Shown: one piece after another, positions 11,388 through 21,872 of the stretch
How positions within the stretch are numbered: the stretch's first letter is position 1
How the letters are laid out: each line of letters begins with the position of its first letter
Source of the DNA: Shinisaurus crocodilurus
Lineage: Eukaryota; Chordata; Lepidosauria; Squamata; Shinisauridae
Assembly (NCBI GenBank): GCA_021292165.1
Contig: CM037876.1
Span: 316,662,776-316,726,775, forward strand
Direction of reading: 5' to 3'
Length of the DNA: 64,000 nt
Program-made: the position numbers and the translations under genes
Notes under the pieces: generated by a model
The model's input: only the letters and a program-made list of their open reading frames with translations
The model's database searches: none
Told to the model about the DNA's origin: nothing

Positions 11388-12393
11388 TAGAGGAGAATTA
11401 CTACTTCGCGCGATTTGGAAGCTATACTTCTATTAATGCAGTCCAAAATAGCATCTGCCCTTTTTGCAGCCACATCACATTGCTGGCTCATATTCAGTTT
11501 GTGATCTACCACAATTCCAAGATCCTTCTCACTTGTAGTATTGTTGAGCCAAGTATCCCCCATTCTGTAACTGTGCATTTGGTTTCTTTTTCCTAGGTGC
11601 AGCACTTGGCATTTAATCTTGAAGAACACTGGGCCCAGGACTAAGCCCTGTGGTACCCCGCTCATCACCTCTCCCCAGTTTGAGAAGGTACCATTGATAA
11701 GCACTCTTTGAGTCCGATTCTGTAGCCAATTGTGGATCCACCTGATAGTTGTTCCATCTAGCCCACTTTTAGCTAGCTTGCTAATCAGGATATCATGAGG
11801 CACTTTGTCGAAAGCTTTGCTGAAGTCCAGATATATTATGTTCACAGCATTCCCACAGTCTACAAGGGAGGTTACCTGATCAAAAAATGAGATCAGATTA
11901 GTCTGGCAGGATTTATTCTTGACAAATCCATGTTGGCTTCTAGTAATCACTGCATTGTTTTCAAGGTGCTTGCAGACTGACTTCTTTATAATCTGCTCCA
12001 GAATTTTCAAGGGATTGATGTCAGACTGACTGGCCTGTAGTTCTCTGGTTCCTCCTTTTTGCCTTTTTTGAAGATAGGAACAACATTTGCCCTCCTCCAG
12101 TCATCTGGCACTTCACCTGTCTTCCATGATTTCTCAAAGATAATAGACAGTGGTTCTGAGAGTTCTTCTGCCAGTTCCTTTATTACTCTAGGATGCAGTT
12201 CATCGGGCCCTGGAGATTTAAACTCGTTCAGAGTAATCAGGTGCTCCTTGACCATTTGCCTATCAATCTCAAGCTGCAATCCTGCCCCTCCAATCTGCTC
12301 TTCAGGTTTGATAGGGGGGGTGTCATAGACCCTCTTTTGGGAGAAGGCTGAGTCAAAGTAGGAATTGAACACTTCTGCCTTTTTCTTTGTCAT
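11388..12393 (-). pseudogene. CR1 reverse transcriptase fragment
   Basis: Two consecutive minus-strand frames (12007-12393 and 11387-12010) overlap by one frame change near 12008. The first holds the segment before the RT (KAEVFNSYFDSAF, FKSPGPDELHPRVIKELAEE) and RT motifs 1-2 (NVVPIFKKGKKEEPENYRP). The second holds motif A with D in YLDFSKAFDKV and motif B SGVPQG. Motif C is deleted. Normally this protein copies CR1 RNA onto nicked chromosomal DNA. Confidence 0.92.
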
Positions 12394-12433
12394 CTGTTAT
12401 CATTTTGCCATCCTCACTGAGTAGTTGAACCAC

Positions 12434-13029
12434 AAAAGGAAGAAAGGAAATTCCTATTGAGCCAACTCCCTCATCTGTTCATTTTCGACTTGCTGGGCAT
12501 TTGTTAAAATCATGTTTTTAAATTCCCTGTTGGAAGGACTCCCTTGGAAGTAAGAACTAGCCCCAAACTAGGGAGTGATGTGCTAGTTCTCTCTGATATG
12601 CTAGGCTTTTATTAATTGCAGGAAGATATTTTTTACAAGGGGAAGTATGTCTATCTCATTTTTGTTCCACTCAAGATGATTCTTTGCAAGATGAAATGCC
12701 TTGTCAGCTTTAACCCTGTTGGATAATGTTCCTCATCCAAGACATTCTCATTGCACCTTCAAGGCTGTTCGTTTTGCTTTCTGCAAAGGCAGGATCATGC
12801 TGCCGTAGTAGCAAGCTTACGTTACATGTATCTAGGGTGTTCTTTATGTGCGATTCTTAGCAATAGCGCTCCATCAATAGTTCTATGATGAACAGCCTCA
12901 CTAGTTCAAAAATCTGTTGCGTGACTCTAATTTAAAACTTCTTCATAGCACACTTGGGATAGTCCCTTCAGCTTTCTGGAGATTACTGATGTAGCCCTTT
13001 TTTGGCAACTCTGATCCTACTTTTCAGCA
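12434..13029. other. Stretch without recognised features
   Basis: No gene or clear repeat was recognised. The sequence is AT-rich, with short snippets such as GATAATGTTCCTCATCCAAG that match nothing else in the window. Confidence 0.4.
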
Positions 13030-13622
13030 ATGGGTTGAGAACATGAGAAGAGTCATGCTGGATTAGACCAAAGGCTTTTCTTAGGGATGTCCACTTACCA
13101 CCACCACCACACTCGTCCCACGGCGCTCGGCAGCTGCGACGCTTGGCGGACTTCCAGGTCCGCAGCGCGTCACTGCTGGCTCCCTGGCGCTGCATTTTTT
13201 ACATAAATACCAAGGTAAACTACCTTAAAACTGCCACGATTTGCTATTCACGGCTGTTTTAAGGAGGTTTACCTTGGTATTTACGTAAAAAAAAACACAG
13301 CACCAGGGACTCAGAAATGACACGCCAGGGACCTGGAAGCTCCTTTCCCTGCGGGAACTTGGGACGAGCCGGGGTCAGGTAAGTCTCGCTGAGCTCAGGG
13401 GGGGGAGAGTGGGGAGATTTTGCTCCGTTCCTCCCCCGCTCAAAATTTTCGCCCATCCCTATTTCTAGTCCAGCATACTGTTTGCACAGTGGCCAACCAT
13501 AAGTCTATGGGAAGCCCACAAGCAGGAGATGAGTACAAAAGCACTCTCCCATTCATGTTCCCCAGCAACAGGTATACAAAGGCATACCACCTCTGATTCT
13601 GGAGGTAATATATACCCATCAT
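13030..13622 (-). mobile_element. Second CR1-like LINE family, 3' part, split by a palindromic element
   Basis: The left part (GAGAAGAGTCATGCTGGATT, AGACCAAAGG) and the right part (CTAGTCCAGCATACTGTTTG, CACAGTGGCCAACC, GTTCCCCAGCAACAGGTAT) are contiguous in the family, as in the longer copy at 22632-23145. The palindromic element at 13082-13461 separates them. Confidence 0.75.
13082..13461. mobile_element. Family P palindromic element, 380 bp
   Basis: The ends are TAGGGATG and CATCCCTA. The centre is an inverted repeat: TTTACATAAATACCAAGGTA with ACCTTAAAAC pairs with GTTTTAAGGAGGTTTACCTT and GGTATTTACGTAAA, with a loop of about 14 nt near 13238-13252. TTTCT precedes and follows the element, a possible 5-bp target duplication. 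It is GC-rich outside the stem and non-coding. Confidence 0.7.
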
Positions 13623-13955
13623 GAATCATAGAGTCATAGTACGTAGACTTAAAGGGGCCTATAAAGCCATCGAGTCCAACCCCCTGCTCAATTCAGGAAC
13701 CCAAATCAAAGCATCCCTGACAGATGGCTCTCCAGCTGCACCTTTAATGCCTCCAGAGTGGGAGAGCCCACGATCTCCCTAGGTGGTTGGTTCCATTGTC
13801 TTATTGCTCTAATAGTGGGGAAGTTTTTCCTGATGTCCAGGCAGAATCTGGCTTCCAGTAACTTGAGCCCATTATTCCGTGTCCTGCAATCTGGGAGGAT
13901 CGAGAAGAGATCCTGGCCCACCTCTGTGTGACAACCCTTCAAGTACTTGAATATC
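13623..13955 (-). mobile_element. CR1 LINE 3' end, truncated
   Basis: The minus strand encodes [20 protein letters not shown] followed by the rest of the CR1 C-terminus in one open frame (13706-13957), then the GGGGGTTGGACTCGATGGCT tail and decayed octamers. It is more diverged than the other CR1 copies. Confidence 0.92.
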
Positions 13956-13984
13956 AAGTAGCTATTGATAGCCTGAACAAGAGG

Positions 13985-14170
13985 ATAGAATAATATAAGA
14001 AGAACCCTGATGGATCAGACCAAAGGTGTGTTAGGACCACTGTCGTATTCCTAACAGTGGTCAGCCAGATATTTTTGGGAGCTGACAAGCAGGACATGAA
14101 GGCAACGGCCGCCACCCAACAATCAGCATACACTGATATACTTTCCCTGAACCAGGAGGTTCCATTCAGC
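13985..14170 (-). mobile_element. Second CR1-like LINE family fragment
   Basis: AAGAAGAACCCTGATGGATC, AGACCAAAGGTGTG, ACAGTGGTCAGCCAGATATT and CTGACAAGCAGGACATGAAG follow the order of the family 3' end, with several small changes. Confidence 0.6.
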
Positions 14171-14249
14171 TATTTGCTGCTGGCAGATTTATCCTCTGTG
14201 GATGTTTGCTCTCCTGCTGTGCTATCTTCGGATGACCTACAAAGTGAGA

Positions 14250-14555
14250 GATGAGGATGGACGCATCTCTGTCAGTAGGATTCCCATCTTTTTTCAAGCA
14301 CAGGTTCCTTCCATTCTGTTCCCACTTCACTTTGGATTTATTTTTAAAGTACACACAAAATCTGCATGCGTTTTCATGCACACAAATATTTTGTATGCAT
14401 TTTTTTCTACGCAATTCTCTAGAAGATAGACTTTGTTTGCAAGCACTTTCCCCCCTAATATATGCCTTTTTGTCAGCAGTTTTCCCTAACGTACTCAGTT
14501 TTGTATGCATGTGTTGACAGGAGAACTGCATTGCAAGATTCAGAGAAATGCAAAA
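14250..14555. mobile_element. Family Q fragment
   Basis: The AT-rich body carries the repeated family theme (GTACACACAAAATCTGCATG, TGCATTTTTTTCTACGCAAT, TTTTGTATGCATGTGTTGAC). The ends are decayed and the orientation is uncertain. Confidence 0.4.
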
Positions 14556-14565
14556 ACTAAAGGAT

Positions 14566-14655
14566 AATCCAATGTGTTGGACTACAAGTCCTATCATACC
14601 CAGCCAGCATGGACATGGTCAACCCAATTGGAGGGCACCAGGTTGAGGGAGGCTG
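14566..14655. mobile_element. hAT-related MITE, partial
   Basis: TGTTGGACTACAAGTCCTAT, CCCAGCCAGCATGGACATGG and GCACCAGGTTGAGGGAGGCT match the middle and right arm of the hAT hairpin family. The left end is missing. Confidence 0.6.
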
Positions 14656-14779
14656 TTATAAACTCTATTCTTCCTAATTAACATTCTTGCCATACTTTGC
14701 CGGAAGATGCTAGCTTTCTAGTGCAGTGTAATACAAACTCAGAGAGTGAAGTGGTGATCTTGGAAGGCACGTACGTACA

Positions 14780-14816
<37 letters not shown>

Positions 14817-15181
14817 CATCCGAAGGCTACGCAGGTTCATGTAGGTGGTCAGGACAATGACAAACACAAATAGGAACAGCAAAGAAATGAGTCAGGAAAT
14901 GAAATTCAATTTCTTGATGCCGCTCCTGGAGAGGTACATGACAAATAGAACAGAAAAAGGAACACAATGAAACAGAATATAATGTATTTTGCTGCTCTCC
15001 TCCAGGGTTGTAAAAATGCATTTTTCTGCCATACTTCTTTCTCTTCCACTGACAAGTCTGTCACCGTTGCACTCTTCTCCGCCTAAATCGTTTAGCTATT
15101 CTCTGAGTGCGGTGCTTCATAAAAGTCCCACACCGCACAATGCCCCTTCAGACTAGACGGGAAATTAATTATTTTAAAAAA

Positions 15182-15250
<69 letters not shown>

Positions 15251-15578
15251 TTAGTCTTCTGGAAGGGCCGTGTCATAAGCATTCATGGCCTGCAACACAA
15301 TATCACATCTTCCCAGGTGGGAAACCGTCATTAAGGTATGGAAATTTATGTATTTTTTGTTTTTATGGACTTGTGCTGCTGTGGTCTAAGGATTAATGCA
15401 ATAAATGTTATTCATGCATCATGAAGGAAGAAGGAGGGACCATAGAGGTGGGTGGGGGCATGGATTCAGCATCCTGCCAGCATTCCTCCAGCAGGTTCCC
15501 AGCATAGGGACTGAACTGAATCTCCCAAATAAAAATATCATTCAAATTTTGATTGCAAAAATCCCAACTATTTTCTTT
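14656..15578. other. Stretch without genes; two long microsatellites
   Basis: A (CA)n tract of about 17 units lies at 14780-14814, and a compound (GT)11(GA)~20 tract at 15182-15247. The rest is not recognised; the 15184-15396 frame is a product of the repeat. Confidence 0.6.
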
Positions 15579-15740
15579 TTTTTCTTTATTACATTTCTAT
15601 ACCACCCAATAGCCGAAGCTCTCTGGACAGCTCCCAACAACTGAAACCATAAAATACAACATGATAAAATACAATATAACAGTTTAAAAGTTTAAAACTA
15701 TAAAACAAAACAAAACAAAACAAAAACGACCCCAAGCAAA
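15579..15740 (-). mobile_element. LINE 3' end (L2/CR1 type)
   Basis: TTATTACATTTCTATACCAC, CAATAGCCGAAGCTCTCTGG and ACAGCTCCCAACAACTGAAA followed by A-rich sequence form the minus-strand 3' tail common to squamate LINEs. A (CAAAA)n tract at about 15700-15727 follows. Confidence 0.55.
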
Positions 15741-16909
15741 ACCTAGCAGCAGTTAAAAGAGTTAAAAGAGTTTCATTGAAACTTTCCCCTCTCCCTCTTC
15801 CCTTGAGAGAAAACGATGGAAAAGCTGTAAGAGAAAAGGTGAACCACTCCCGGTTTGGAAAACATCCTTTGAGAAAGGGCTTGGTCAGCACCGGGAAGAG
15901 AAGGCTGCTCTCCCAGTGCGGCTGAGTCCCCAACTTCATGCAGTGCGCATCACCCCCATGGCAGCCGCACAGGCCAGGCAAGAGGGCTCAGGTGGTGAGG
16001 GGGAACGTGGGCTCCCCAGCAGAGTCTGCCGCAACCTACATCCCTGCTGCTGTCTCCAGTGGAGGGTGTTGTGATATTATGGATCACATTCACAAGCTGG
16101 AGCACATTGTTGACAACATGGAAGGAAGGAACAGACTGGCGGTAAACAAGTTTGTTATGTCTTTCTAGAATCTCGTGCTCTCGCAGGGGTTACTAGCGTG
16201 TATGGGAAACAGTATGAGCCTGTCACATGGTTTATGCTTTCTGGTGACGTACTGACTTGTTTTTCTGTCTGTAGCCATTGTTGAGAGAGGAACAGGACTG
16301 TTCACTCTCTTCACTCTTTTCTTCTGACTTTTGCTTGCTGGACTTATGCAACCATGTAACGTCTTTGCTGAGGTGGAGTAAAGCCAACCTTGCTCCACTG
16401 AAATAAATGCTTGCTATGCATTGTACTCTGCACATGGACTGTAACTAGGAATGTATACTCTGTAGGATATTATTTGCTAAAGTAAATAAACAGGTAGAAT
16501 AGACCTGTGGAGTTACAGAGTTATTTCCTTACTACATGGAATCTACAAACCGGAGGAGCTGGCAGCTGGAATCAGATTACAGGAGCTGGCTGGCTGTTCA
16601 GAACCGAAACGCTGCATGCTGCGCAGAGGAGAGAGAAAGCTCTGAACTTCTGTGTGTGGATTTATGGGCGTCTACACACGGGAACAGGGTTTTTTAATCT
16701 CCCATTTCGCTGACACGGGGCTTTGCTGTCATTCCCGCCCCTACAGAGGGTTCCTCCAGGAGGATGGTCAATCCACAACTTCTGGAGGAACCCAAGGAAG
16801 TTCCACATTACTGAACTACAGGGTATCCAGATGCCCACTGCTTCCCTAGAGGGGAGGATTGTGAGAAGTTCATTCTTGCTTGCAAAACATAGAACTGTGC
16901 TGCGTTCAA
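15741..16909. other. Stretch without recognised genes
   Basis: Part of 15741-15960 may continue the LINE upstream region. At 16750-16793 a small hairpin pairs GGTTCCTCCAGGA with TTCTGGAGGAACC. Nothing else was identified. Confidence 0.35.
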
Positions 16910-17200
16910 AGCTCTGAACATGAGCACATTGTCCAACACGTGCTCATGTCCGTCTCGTTCCCAATTTGATTTGTGCTGTGCAAATCTCCTAACTTGTGCA
17001 AATCTCCTCAGTAGACTGAATCAACCCCGCTTTAGCCTAATGGAGGAAATCTGCACAGATTTGGGGACATTTTGTGCAAATCGCCCATTCGACTGCTGCT
17101 TGATATGCAAACGTTCCTCATCCGCACAGAGTGAGCAGTGATCGCAAACGTGAACGGGAGTCGGGCACAAGATGAGCACTGAGACGATGTTCAGAGCATC
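16910..17200. mobile_element. Family P-related palindromic element
   Basis: The outer ends GCTCTGAACAT and ATGTTCAGAGC are inverted. The interior repeats GTGCAAATCTCC and GCACAGATTTGG around AGACTGAATCAACC. The same order, inverted, is found at 40225-40990. It is non-coding. Confidence 0.55.
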
Positions 17201-17400
17201 CTGTTGATCTGAAACACTGCCTGTTCACCCAACCCTACCGGGTGGAGAGCAACTAGCATCAGTGGGAAGAGGCCAGCATGGACTGCAACTGGACAGGGCC
17301 ATAGACAGCTCCTCATTGCAGCTGGTCCCAAGGCCAAGCAGGATTCAAGGCAGGCCCACAAGCAGAGAGCTTGGAGTGCTGCTCCAGCAATAGGCTAGAG

Positions 17401-17470
17401 CATAGCTGGCTGGGGCATGCTGGGAGTTGTAGGCCAAAAACAGCTGGGGACCCAAGGTTGGAGAACACTG
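17401..17470. mobile_element. hAT hairpin MITE with the left arm lost
   Basis: Only the centre and right arm remain (TAGCTGGCTGGGGCATGCTG ... GGTTGGAGAACACTG), yet GGCTAGAG stands on both sides at 17393-17400 and 17471-17478. The intact 8-bp target duplication shows that a full element inserted and one arm was then lost, leaving only CA at the left end. Confidence 0.85.
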
Positions 17471-17478
17471 GGCTAGAG

Positions 17479-18523
17479 CCAACTGGTAGCTTAAGTAGAC
17501 CTCCTGCATTCGGGAGGGGGGGGGTGTCTCTAGCTCCAACTCCTCAAAAGGAAACCACTTGGAGATGATTCTTCTGAGGCAGAAGATGGGGGAAGCCTTA
17601 CCTGCTCAAGCACAGGGGTTGGAGGTACCAACCCCTAAAGGAAGCTTTGGAGGATATCTCATCAGATGGTTCCTGAACCCATTTTCCCATTCTCCACCAG
17701 AACCCTTGCTGCGGGTTCTGGTGGAGAATCCCCAGCAAAGGGGTCCTTGAAACAGACCATCTTTGCCTCTGCCATCTCACTCATCCACCCATCCCTGCAG
17801 CTGGAAAGGACAGAGAACAGGCTAATCAGGAATTTTACCAACATACACTGATTTTTTTTTAAAAAAAAAAAATCCCATTGCAGCCATTTTCATTCGTTCT
17901 GTTCGAATCCCATCCGCACTCCATGGAACTTAGAGTGGCATCTTCCCACCCTGTTTCTGTCCTTGCCAATGACAGCTGTGACTTACAAAAAAATCTTAAT
18001 TGGGAAAAGTGACAGCAAAGTGAACTCACTCTGTCTTTAAATATCCCTATTTCCAATATAAATAGGGGCAGGACAAGATAAAAATAGCTGTGCTGACTTT
18101 CCAAACAATGGGAAGTTGAGTGCCATTTGTCTGAGTGGTTTCCACTTTGTCTGGAAGGGGGCAAGGAGCTGGACCTGCAAGGCCCCCCTGGGAGCTGCTA
18201 TCAAATCCCTGGTTGTGTTCAAAGCCCCTGATTCTAAAGCAAAGACCCTCATTTGGGGACGGGCGGGCGAGGGGGTCTGAAGAACCAATTAGGGATGCCA
18301 CCATATGCAAGGGAGGCAAAGTGTCCCAGGTAAAGCGAATGGTTTCAGACAGTCATTCTGACCATCATTCTAGATCCATCCACACACACACACACACCGT
18401 GGCAAAAACATTTTGCAAGATGACCTGCCATTAAGCCAGTTCCAGAGAATGGTGGAGGATGTGGGATATCCAGTGTGGCAAATACCAAACCCCAAAAGCA
18501 CAGGCCACGCAGTGAGCCCTTTG
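17479..18523. other. Stretch without genes; perfect hairpin inside
   Basis: A perfect 17-bp stem lies at 17689-17729. A T8/A12 tract lies near 17851-17872 and a short (CA)n at about 18378-18397. No exon or mobile element could be supported. Confidence 0.4.
17689..17729. repeat. Perfect 17-bp stem-loop
   Basis: ATTCTCCACCAGAACCC (17689-17705) pairs without mismatch with GGGTTCTGGTGGAGAAT (17713-17729) across the 7-nt loop TTGCTGC. No T-run follows, so a pol III or bacterial-type terminator is not implied. The identity is unknown. Confidence 0.8.
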
Positions 18524-18970
18524 ATGGGGATGTACAAAACAGCAAAACACGGGCTTATCAAGGATCCCTAATTTCCACCTTGAAGCCTGTTCTGATTTGT
18601 GTCCATATCAGATTGCAAACTTTGATTCCCCCCCCCACTTTTGCATGAATATTTGTGTGCATTTTTTGCGCTTTTCCCCAAATGCACGCATCAATTGTGT
18701 ACATTTTTTAAATGTATGCATTTTTCCCCATCGAGTAAAGCCTGTTCGTATGCATTTTTCAAAGGTGTGCATTTTTAATGTGCATTTTCAAACGTATACG
18801 TGTTCCACCCATATTTATTATGATTTTTGTTCGTGAACTGCATTGCCAGCTTGGAAATATAGGGACCACATGACCACAGATTGCATTTGGATCCACGTTT
18901 GGGTCCAGGAAGTGCAAATGGGGTAAATTCTGGTCAACATCAAAGTGAAACTAATTTCTCCTACATCCCG
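18524..18970 (+). mobile_element. Family Q element, about 447 bp
   Basis: From GGGGATGTACAAAACAGCAA through TCCATATCAGATTGCAAACT, CATCGAGTAAAGCCTGTTCG and GGGTAAATTCTGGTCAACAT to CTCCTACATCCC it keeps the full family order. The middle (18650-18800) is a decayed array of TGTGCATTTTT-type units about 25-30 bp apart. Confidence 0.65.
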
Positions 18971-19029
18971 AGATGGGGTACAACGATAAACAACAGCAGC
19001 CCAGTTGTGACACAGAAGCAGTGTGCAGT

Positions 19030-19165
19030 TGCTGGGGAGCATGAGGAAGAGGGTGCTGTTGCTTGAGGGATCCTGTGGGAAGCTGGTTGGCCACTGTGTG
19101 AACAGAATGCTGGACTGGATGGGCCCTTGGTCTGATCCAGCAGGGCTGTTATTGTGTTCTTAAGG
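19030..19165 (+). mobile_element. Second CR1-like LINE family, extreme 3' end
   Basis: TGGTTGGCCACTGTGTGAAC, AGAATGCTGGACTGGATGGG and GGTCTGATCCAGCAGGGCTG end in TTGTGTTCTTA, the octamer-like terminus of this family (TGTTCTTA in place of ATTCTATG). Confidence 0.75.
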
Positions 19166-19284
19166 AGAACAACTGGATGAAACCATAAGAAGGTCAGTAC
19201 TTGCGGTTAGGGGATGAGGCACACTTAACGGTAGGAAGCAAATTCACTTGAACTAATTTGATCATTCCTACCCTTGCATAGAGA

Positions 19285-19893
19285 TAGAGATGAGATACGT
19301 GGGGTTACCCTTGAAGACGGTCCGGAAGCTTCAGCTGGTACAGAACGCGGCGGCTCGCCTGATTAAGGGCAGCCGCCGGCGTGATCACATCATGCCAGTG
19401 CTTAATGAGTTGCACTGGCTACCAGTTGCTTGCCGAGCCGAATTCAAGGTGTTGGTTTTGACCTTTAAAACCCTACATGGCTCCGGCCCAGCTTATCTCA
19501 AGGAGCGCCTCCAGCAACATCAAGTAGGCCGCTCAACAAGGTCTGCCACGGACGGCCTTCTCCTTATCCCATCAGCCAGAGCAGCCAGGCTGGTGGGGAC
19601 TAGGAAGAGGGCCTTCTCTGTGGCGGCCCCCACATTATGGGACTCCCTCCCTAGTGACCTTCGCCATGCCCCCTCCGTGATGAGCTTCCGCCGTGCATTA
19701 AAAACATGGCTGTTCAGGCGGGAATATGGGGTGGGTTAGGTTTTTAATGAGAATTTTTTATATTGTTTTAATTATTATATTTTATTGTGTTGTTTTGCTG
19801 TATTTTAATTGTACATCGCCCAGGGTGGCCGGGTGACCGGCCAGATGGGCGATTGATAAATATAATAATAAATAAATATAATAATAATAAATA
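19285..19893 (+). mobile_element. L2-type LINE 3' end with open C-terminal frame
   Basis: The frame 19290-19739 encodes the ORF2 C-terminus: LPLKTVRKLQLVQNAAARLI, HWLPVACRAEFKVLVLTFKT, GTRKRAFSVAAPTLWDSLPS and FRRALKTWLFRREYGVG, ending in a stop at the usual place. The 3' UTR reads TACATCGCCCAGGGTGGCCG and GGCCAGATGGGCGATTGATA and finishes in TAAATA-type repeats. It is 5'-truncated and fairly young; copies at 33807, 37247 and 63655 are close relatives. Confidence 0.93.
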
Positions 19894-20643
19894 TACATTT
19901 TGGCAGATGAATCTCCCAGACATGTACACGTGATGTCACTTTCCAGAAAGATGGAAAATATCACAGAACAGACAGAATGGATAGTTTTTGCACATCCCTA
20001 TAAAATACCAGCTCATTTCATCCCCTCACCGATTCCAGTCCTTGCACTGATCCATATCAGTCCATGCAGCAGATTGGGGGAAAGCAGCCTCATCGTGGTC
20101 AGAGGAGGAATGTTAAGCAGTCCCCTGCAAGCACATCACAGCACCCCCCCCTCCCCGCGCTGTCGCTTCCTGCCCTGATTGAGCTGCAGAGCACCAGACC
20201 GGGGGGTGTCCCCAGTTGGAAGCCGCCAGCATTTTTCATGCACGGCAGGTAACGCTACTCCTGCTTGCATTCCAAACCCAATTTTAACACGCAGGTGTAG
20301 TTACCTTCTGGAGACTCAAGGAGATTTGTGCTGAATGGCTCATTGAGGCCCTATAAATTATACACCCCGCACACCGAAGTCAGAGAGAGAGAAGCTTTCC
20401 TTAAGAACTGCTTTATGTTTGCCATTACTTTCGCCTGTCAAATGTATTCTCCTAAAGAGGTTTTATTCTCCTCTCTTTTTTCCTTACATTTAATTTGACT
20501 TGATATCATCTGTGTGGAGATGTGAACCTGCCCCCACCACATACACCCCCCATGCCTGAGCGCCACACCATAGACCAGGCATCTCACCCTGGATCTCATC
20601 GTGTTATGTTGGACCCAAACCACTAAGGATTTTCTATGTCAAA
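19894..20643. other. Stretch without recognised genes
   Basis: No exon or mobile element could be supported. A C-run near 20145-20153 and a GA run near 20380-20388 are the only simple repeats. Confidence 0.4.
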
Positions 20644-20815
20644 ATCATAGATTCATAGGTCATAAAGTTGGGAGGGGCCTACAAGGCCATCAAGTCCAAC
20701 CCCCTGCTCAATGCAGGAAACTAGAGGAGGGGTCTCCCATCCAAGTAATAACTAGGCCTGACCCTGCTCAGTTTTCTACGCTCAGATAACCTGAGCCAGC
20801 ATGAACCACAGGCCT
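20644..20815 (-). mobile_element. 5S rRNA-headed SINE with CR1 tail, full copy
   Basis: On the minus strand the head reads CCTGTGGTTCATGCTGGCTC, then GAGCAGGGTCAGGCCTAGTT and ATTACTTGGATGGGAGACC, following 5S rRNA through its box A, intermediate element and box C. It then switches at CCTCCTCTAGTTTCCTGCAT into the CR1 3' tail and ends in decayed ATCTATGAA-type repeats. The open frames over it have no meaning. Confidence 0.88.
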
Positions 20816-21247
20816 CATGAATTGTGCTTAGAAGATATGGGGACGTGGTTTTTAAATTGTGTCTGGGAATCCCTATCAGGGGTTCCCCTGGGAACAGATC
20901 AGGAATGGCCCATCCTGCCCACCACCACAAATCCTCTCTTTCAATGTGTGGTTGTGGGAGAGCGTTGGACATGTGGTTGGTCATGCTCCCAATCTGGGCA
21001 ACCTGGATTGAGCGTACTCCTCGGAATCTTCCCCATCCCTAAAAACTGGCAGATATTCAGCAGTTCCTCAGCAGACAAAGAAACTGATGTGTGAAGGTCG
21101 ACAGCATTAAAGTCCACTGCAATGGAGTGCAGGTGGTATAGCTGGTCAGTAATGTGCGCTAGGAGACGTCCTTCTGCCTTCTACACCACTGGGACCTTTC
21201 CAATAGTTATGTGGGGCAGCCCAGCATAGGACAATAGAAACCCACAA
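20816..21247. other. Stretch without recognised features
   Basis: Nothing beyond short chance frames was recognised. Confidence 0.35.
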
Positions 21248-21292
21248 TGTGTGTGTGTGTGTGTGCGTGCGCGCGCGCGCGCACACACACAC
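21248..21292. repeat. (TG)n(CG)n(CA)n palindrome, Z-DNA prone
   Basis: About 45 bp of strictly alternating purine and pyrimidine: nine TG units, a short TGCG join, seven CG units, then five CA units. The tract is self-complementary as a whole, so it can form either Z-DNA or a cruciform. Confidence 0.92.
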
Positions 21293-21467
21293 TCATGCAC
21301 AATGTGTCTTTGTGTACAGACCCCAGGTATGCCTGATACATGCAAGCTTCCCCACATGTCACAACAATTTTGCTAATAACTAATATTGGCCAGATCATGA
21401 CACAAATCAAACCATTGATAGCTAGAAGGAGGAGGAGATCCAGCAAATCCAGAGCAAATGTCTATTT

Positions 21468-21872
21468 TAGGGATGTGCGAGGGATCCATTTGGGAGGTGG
21501 AAATCTGTTGGATTTCCTTGGTTCGCCCCCCCTACCCAGATTCCAGCTCACAACCCCCCCCAGCTGGCTCGCAGACTTCCAGCGGTAAAACGGACCAAGA
21601 TCTGAGCAAATTTTCCATGTGGTTTCTTTATGCAACAGGCAAGATTTGCGCAAATCTCACAGGAGTTGGGCGAATCTCGCGAGATTTGCGCAAATCTCTC
21701 CCATGCCATAAAGAAACCATGTGGGAAATTTGCACAAATCTCGGTCCATCTTACCACCAGAAGCCCACAAAATAACCCGACTTGGCCCGCTTCTGGTGAA
21801 GCAGAATGGAAGCAAATGGAAAACCCCGGGGAGCTGAAATGAGCCAGATTTTCGAGTTTCAACCCATCCCTA
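21468..21872. mobile_element. Family P palindromic element, 405 bp
   Basis: The ends are TAGGGATG and CATCCCTA. The inner arms of about 90 bp (ATGTGGTTTCTTTATG, AAGATTTGCGCAAATCTC) pair with GAGATTTGCGCAAATCTC and CATAAAGAAACCATGTGG around GTTGGGCGAATC near 21668. All four open frames over it arise from the palindrome. Confidence 0.75.

Larger units (their letters stand above)
10621..12433 (-). mobile_element. CR1 LINE, longest copy in the window
   Basis: Read on the minus strand this copy runs from the region before the reverse transcriptase to the ATTCTATG 3' end. It is about 1.6 kb long once the nested LINE at 11164-11387 is removed. The RT carries motif A (YLDFSKAFDKV) and motif B (SGVPQGLVLGP), but an internal deletion joins the sequence after motif B to KIKCQVLHLGKRN, removing motif C with its catalytic FADD. 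The C-terminal [20 protein letters not shown] block follows the nested insertion. The element is inactive. Confidence 0.95.

Noticed and set aside
17689..17729. Intrinsic terminator
   Set aside because: The stem is perfect but no T-run follows and the DNA is eukaryotic.
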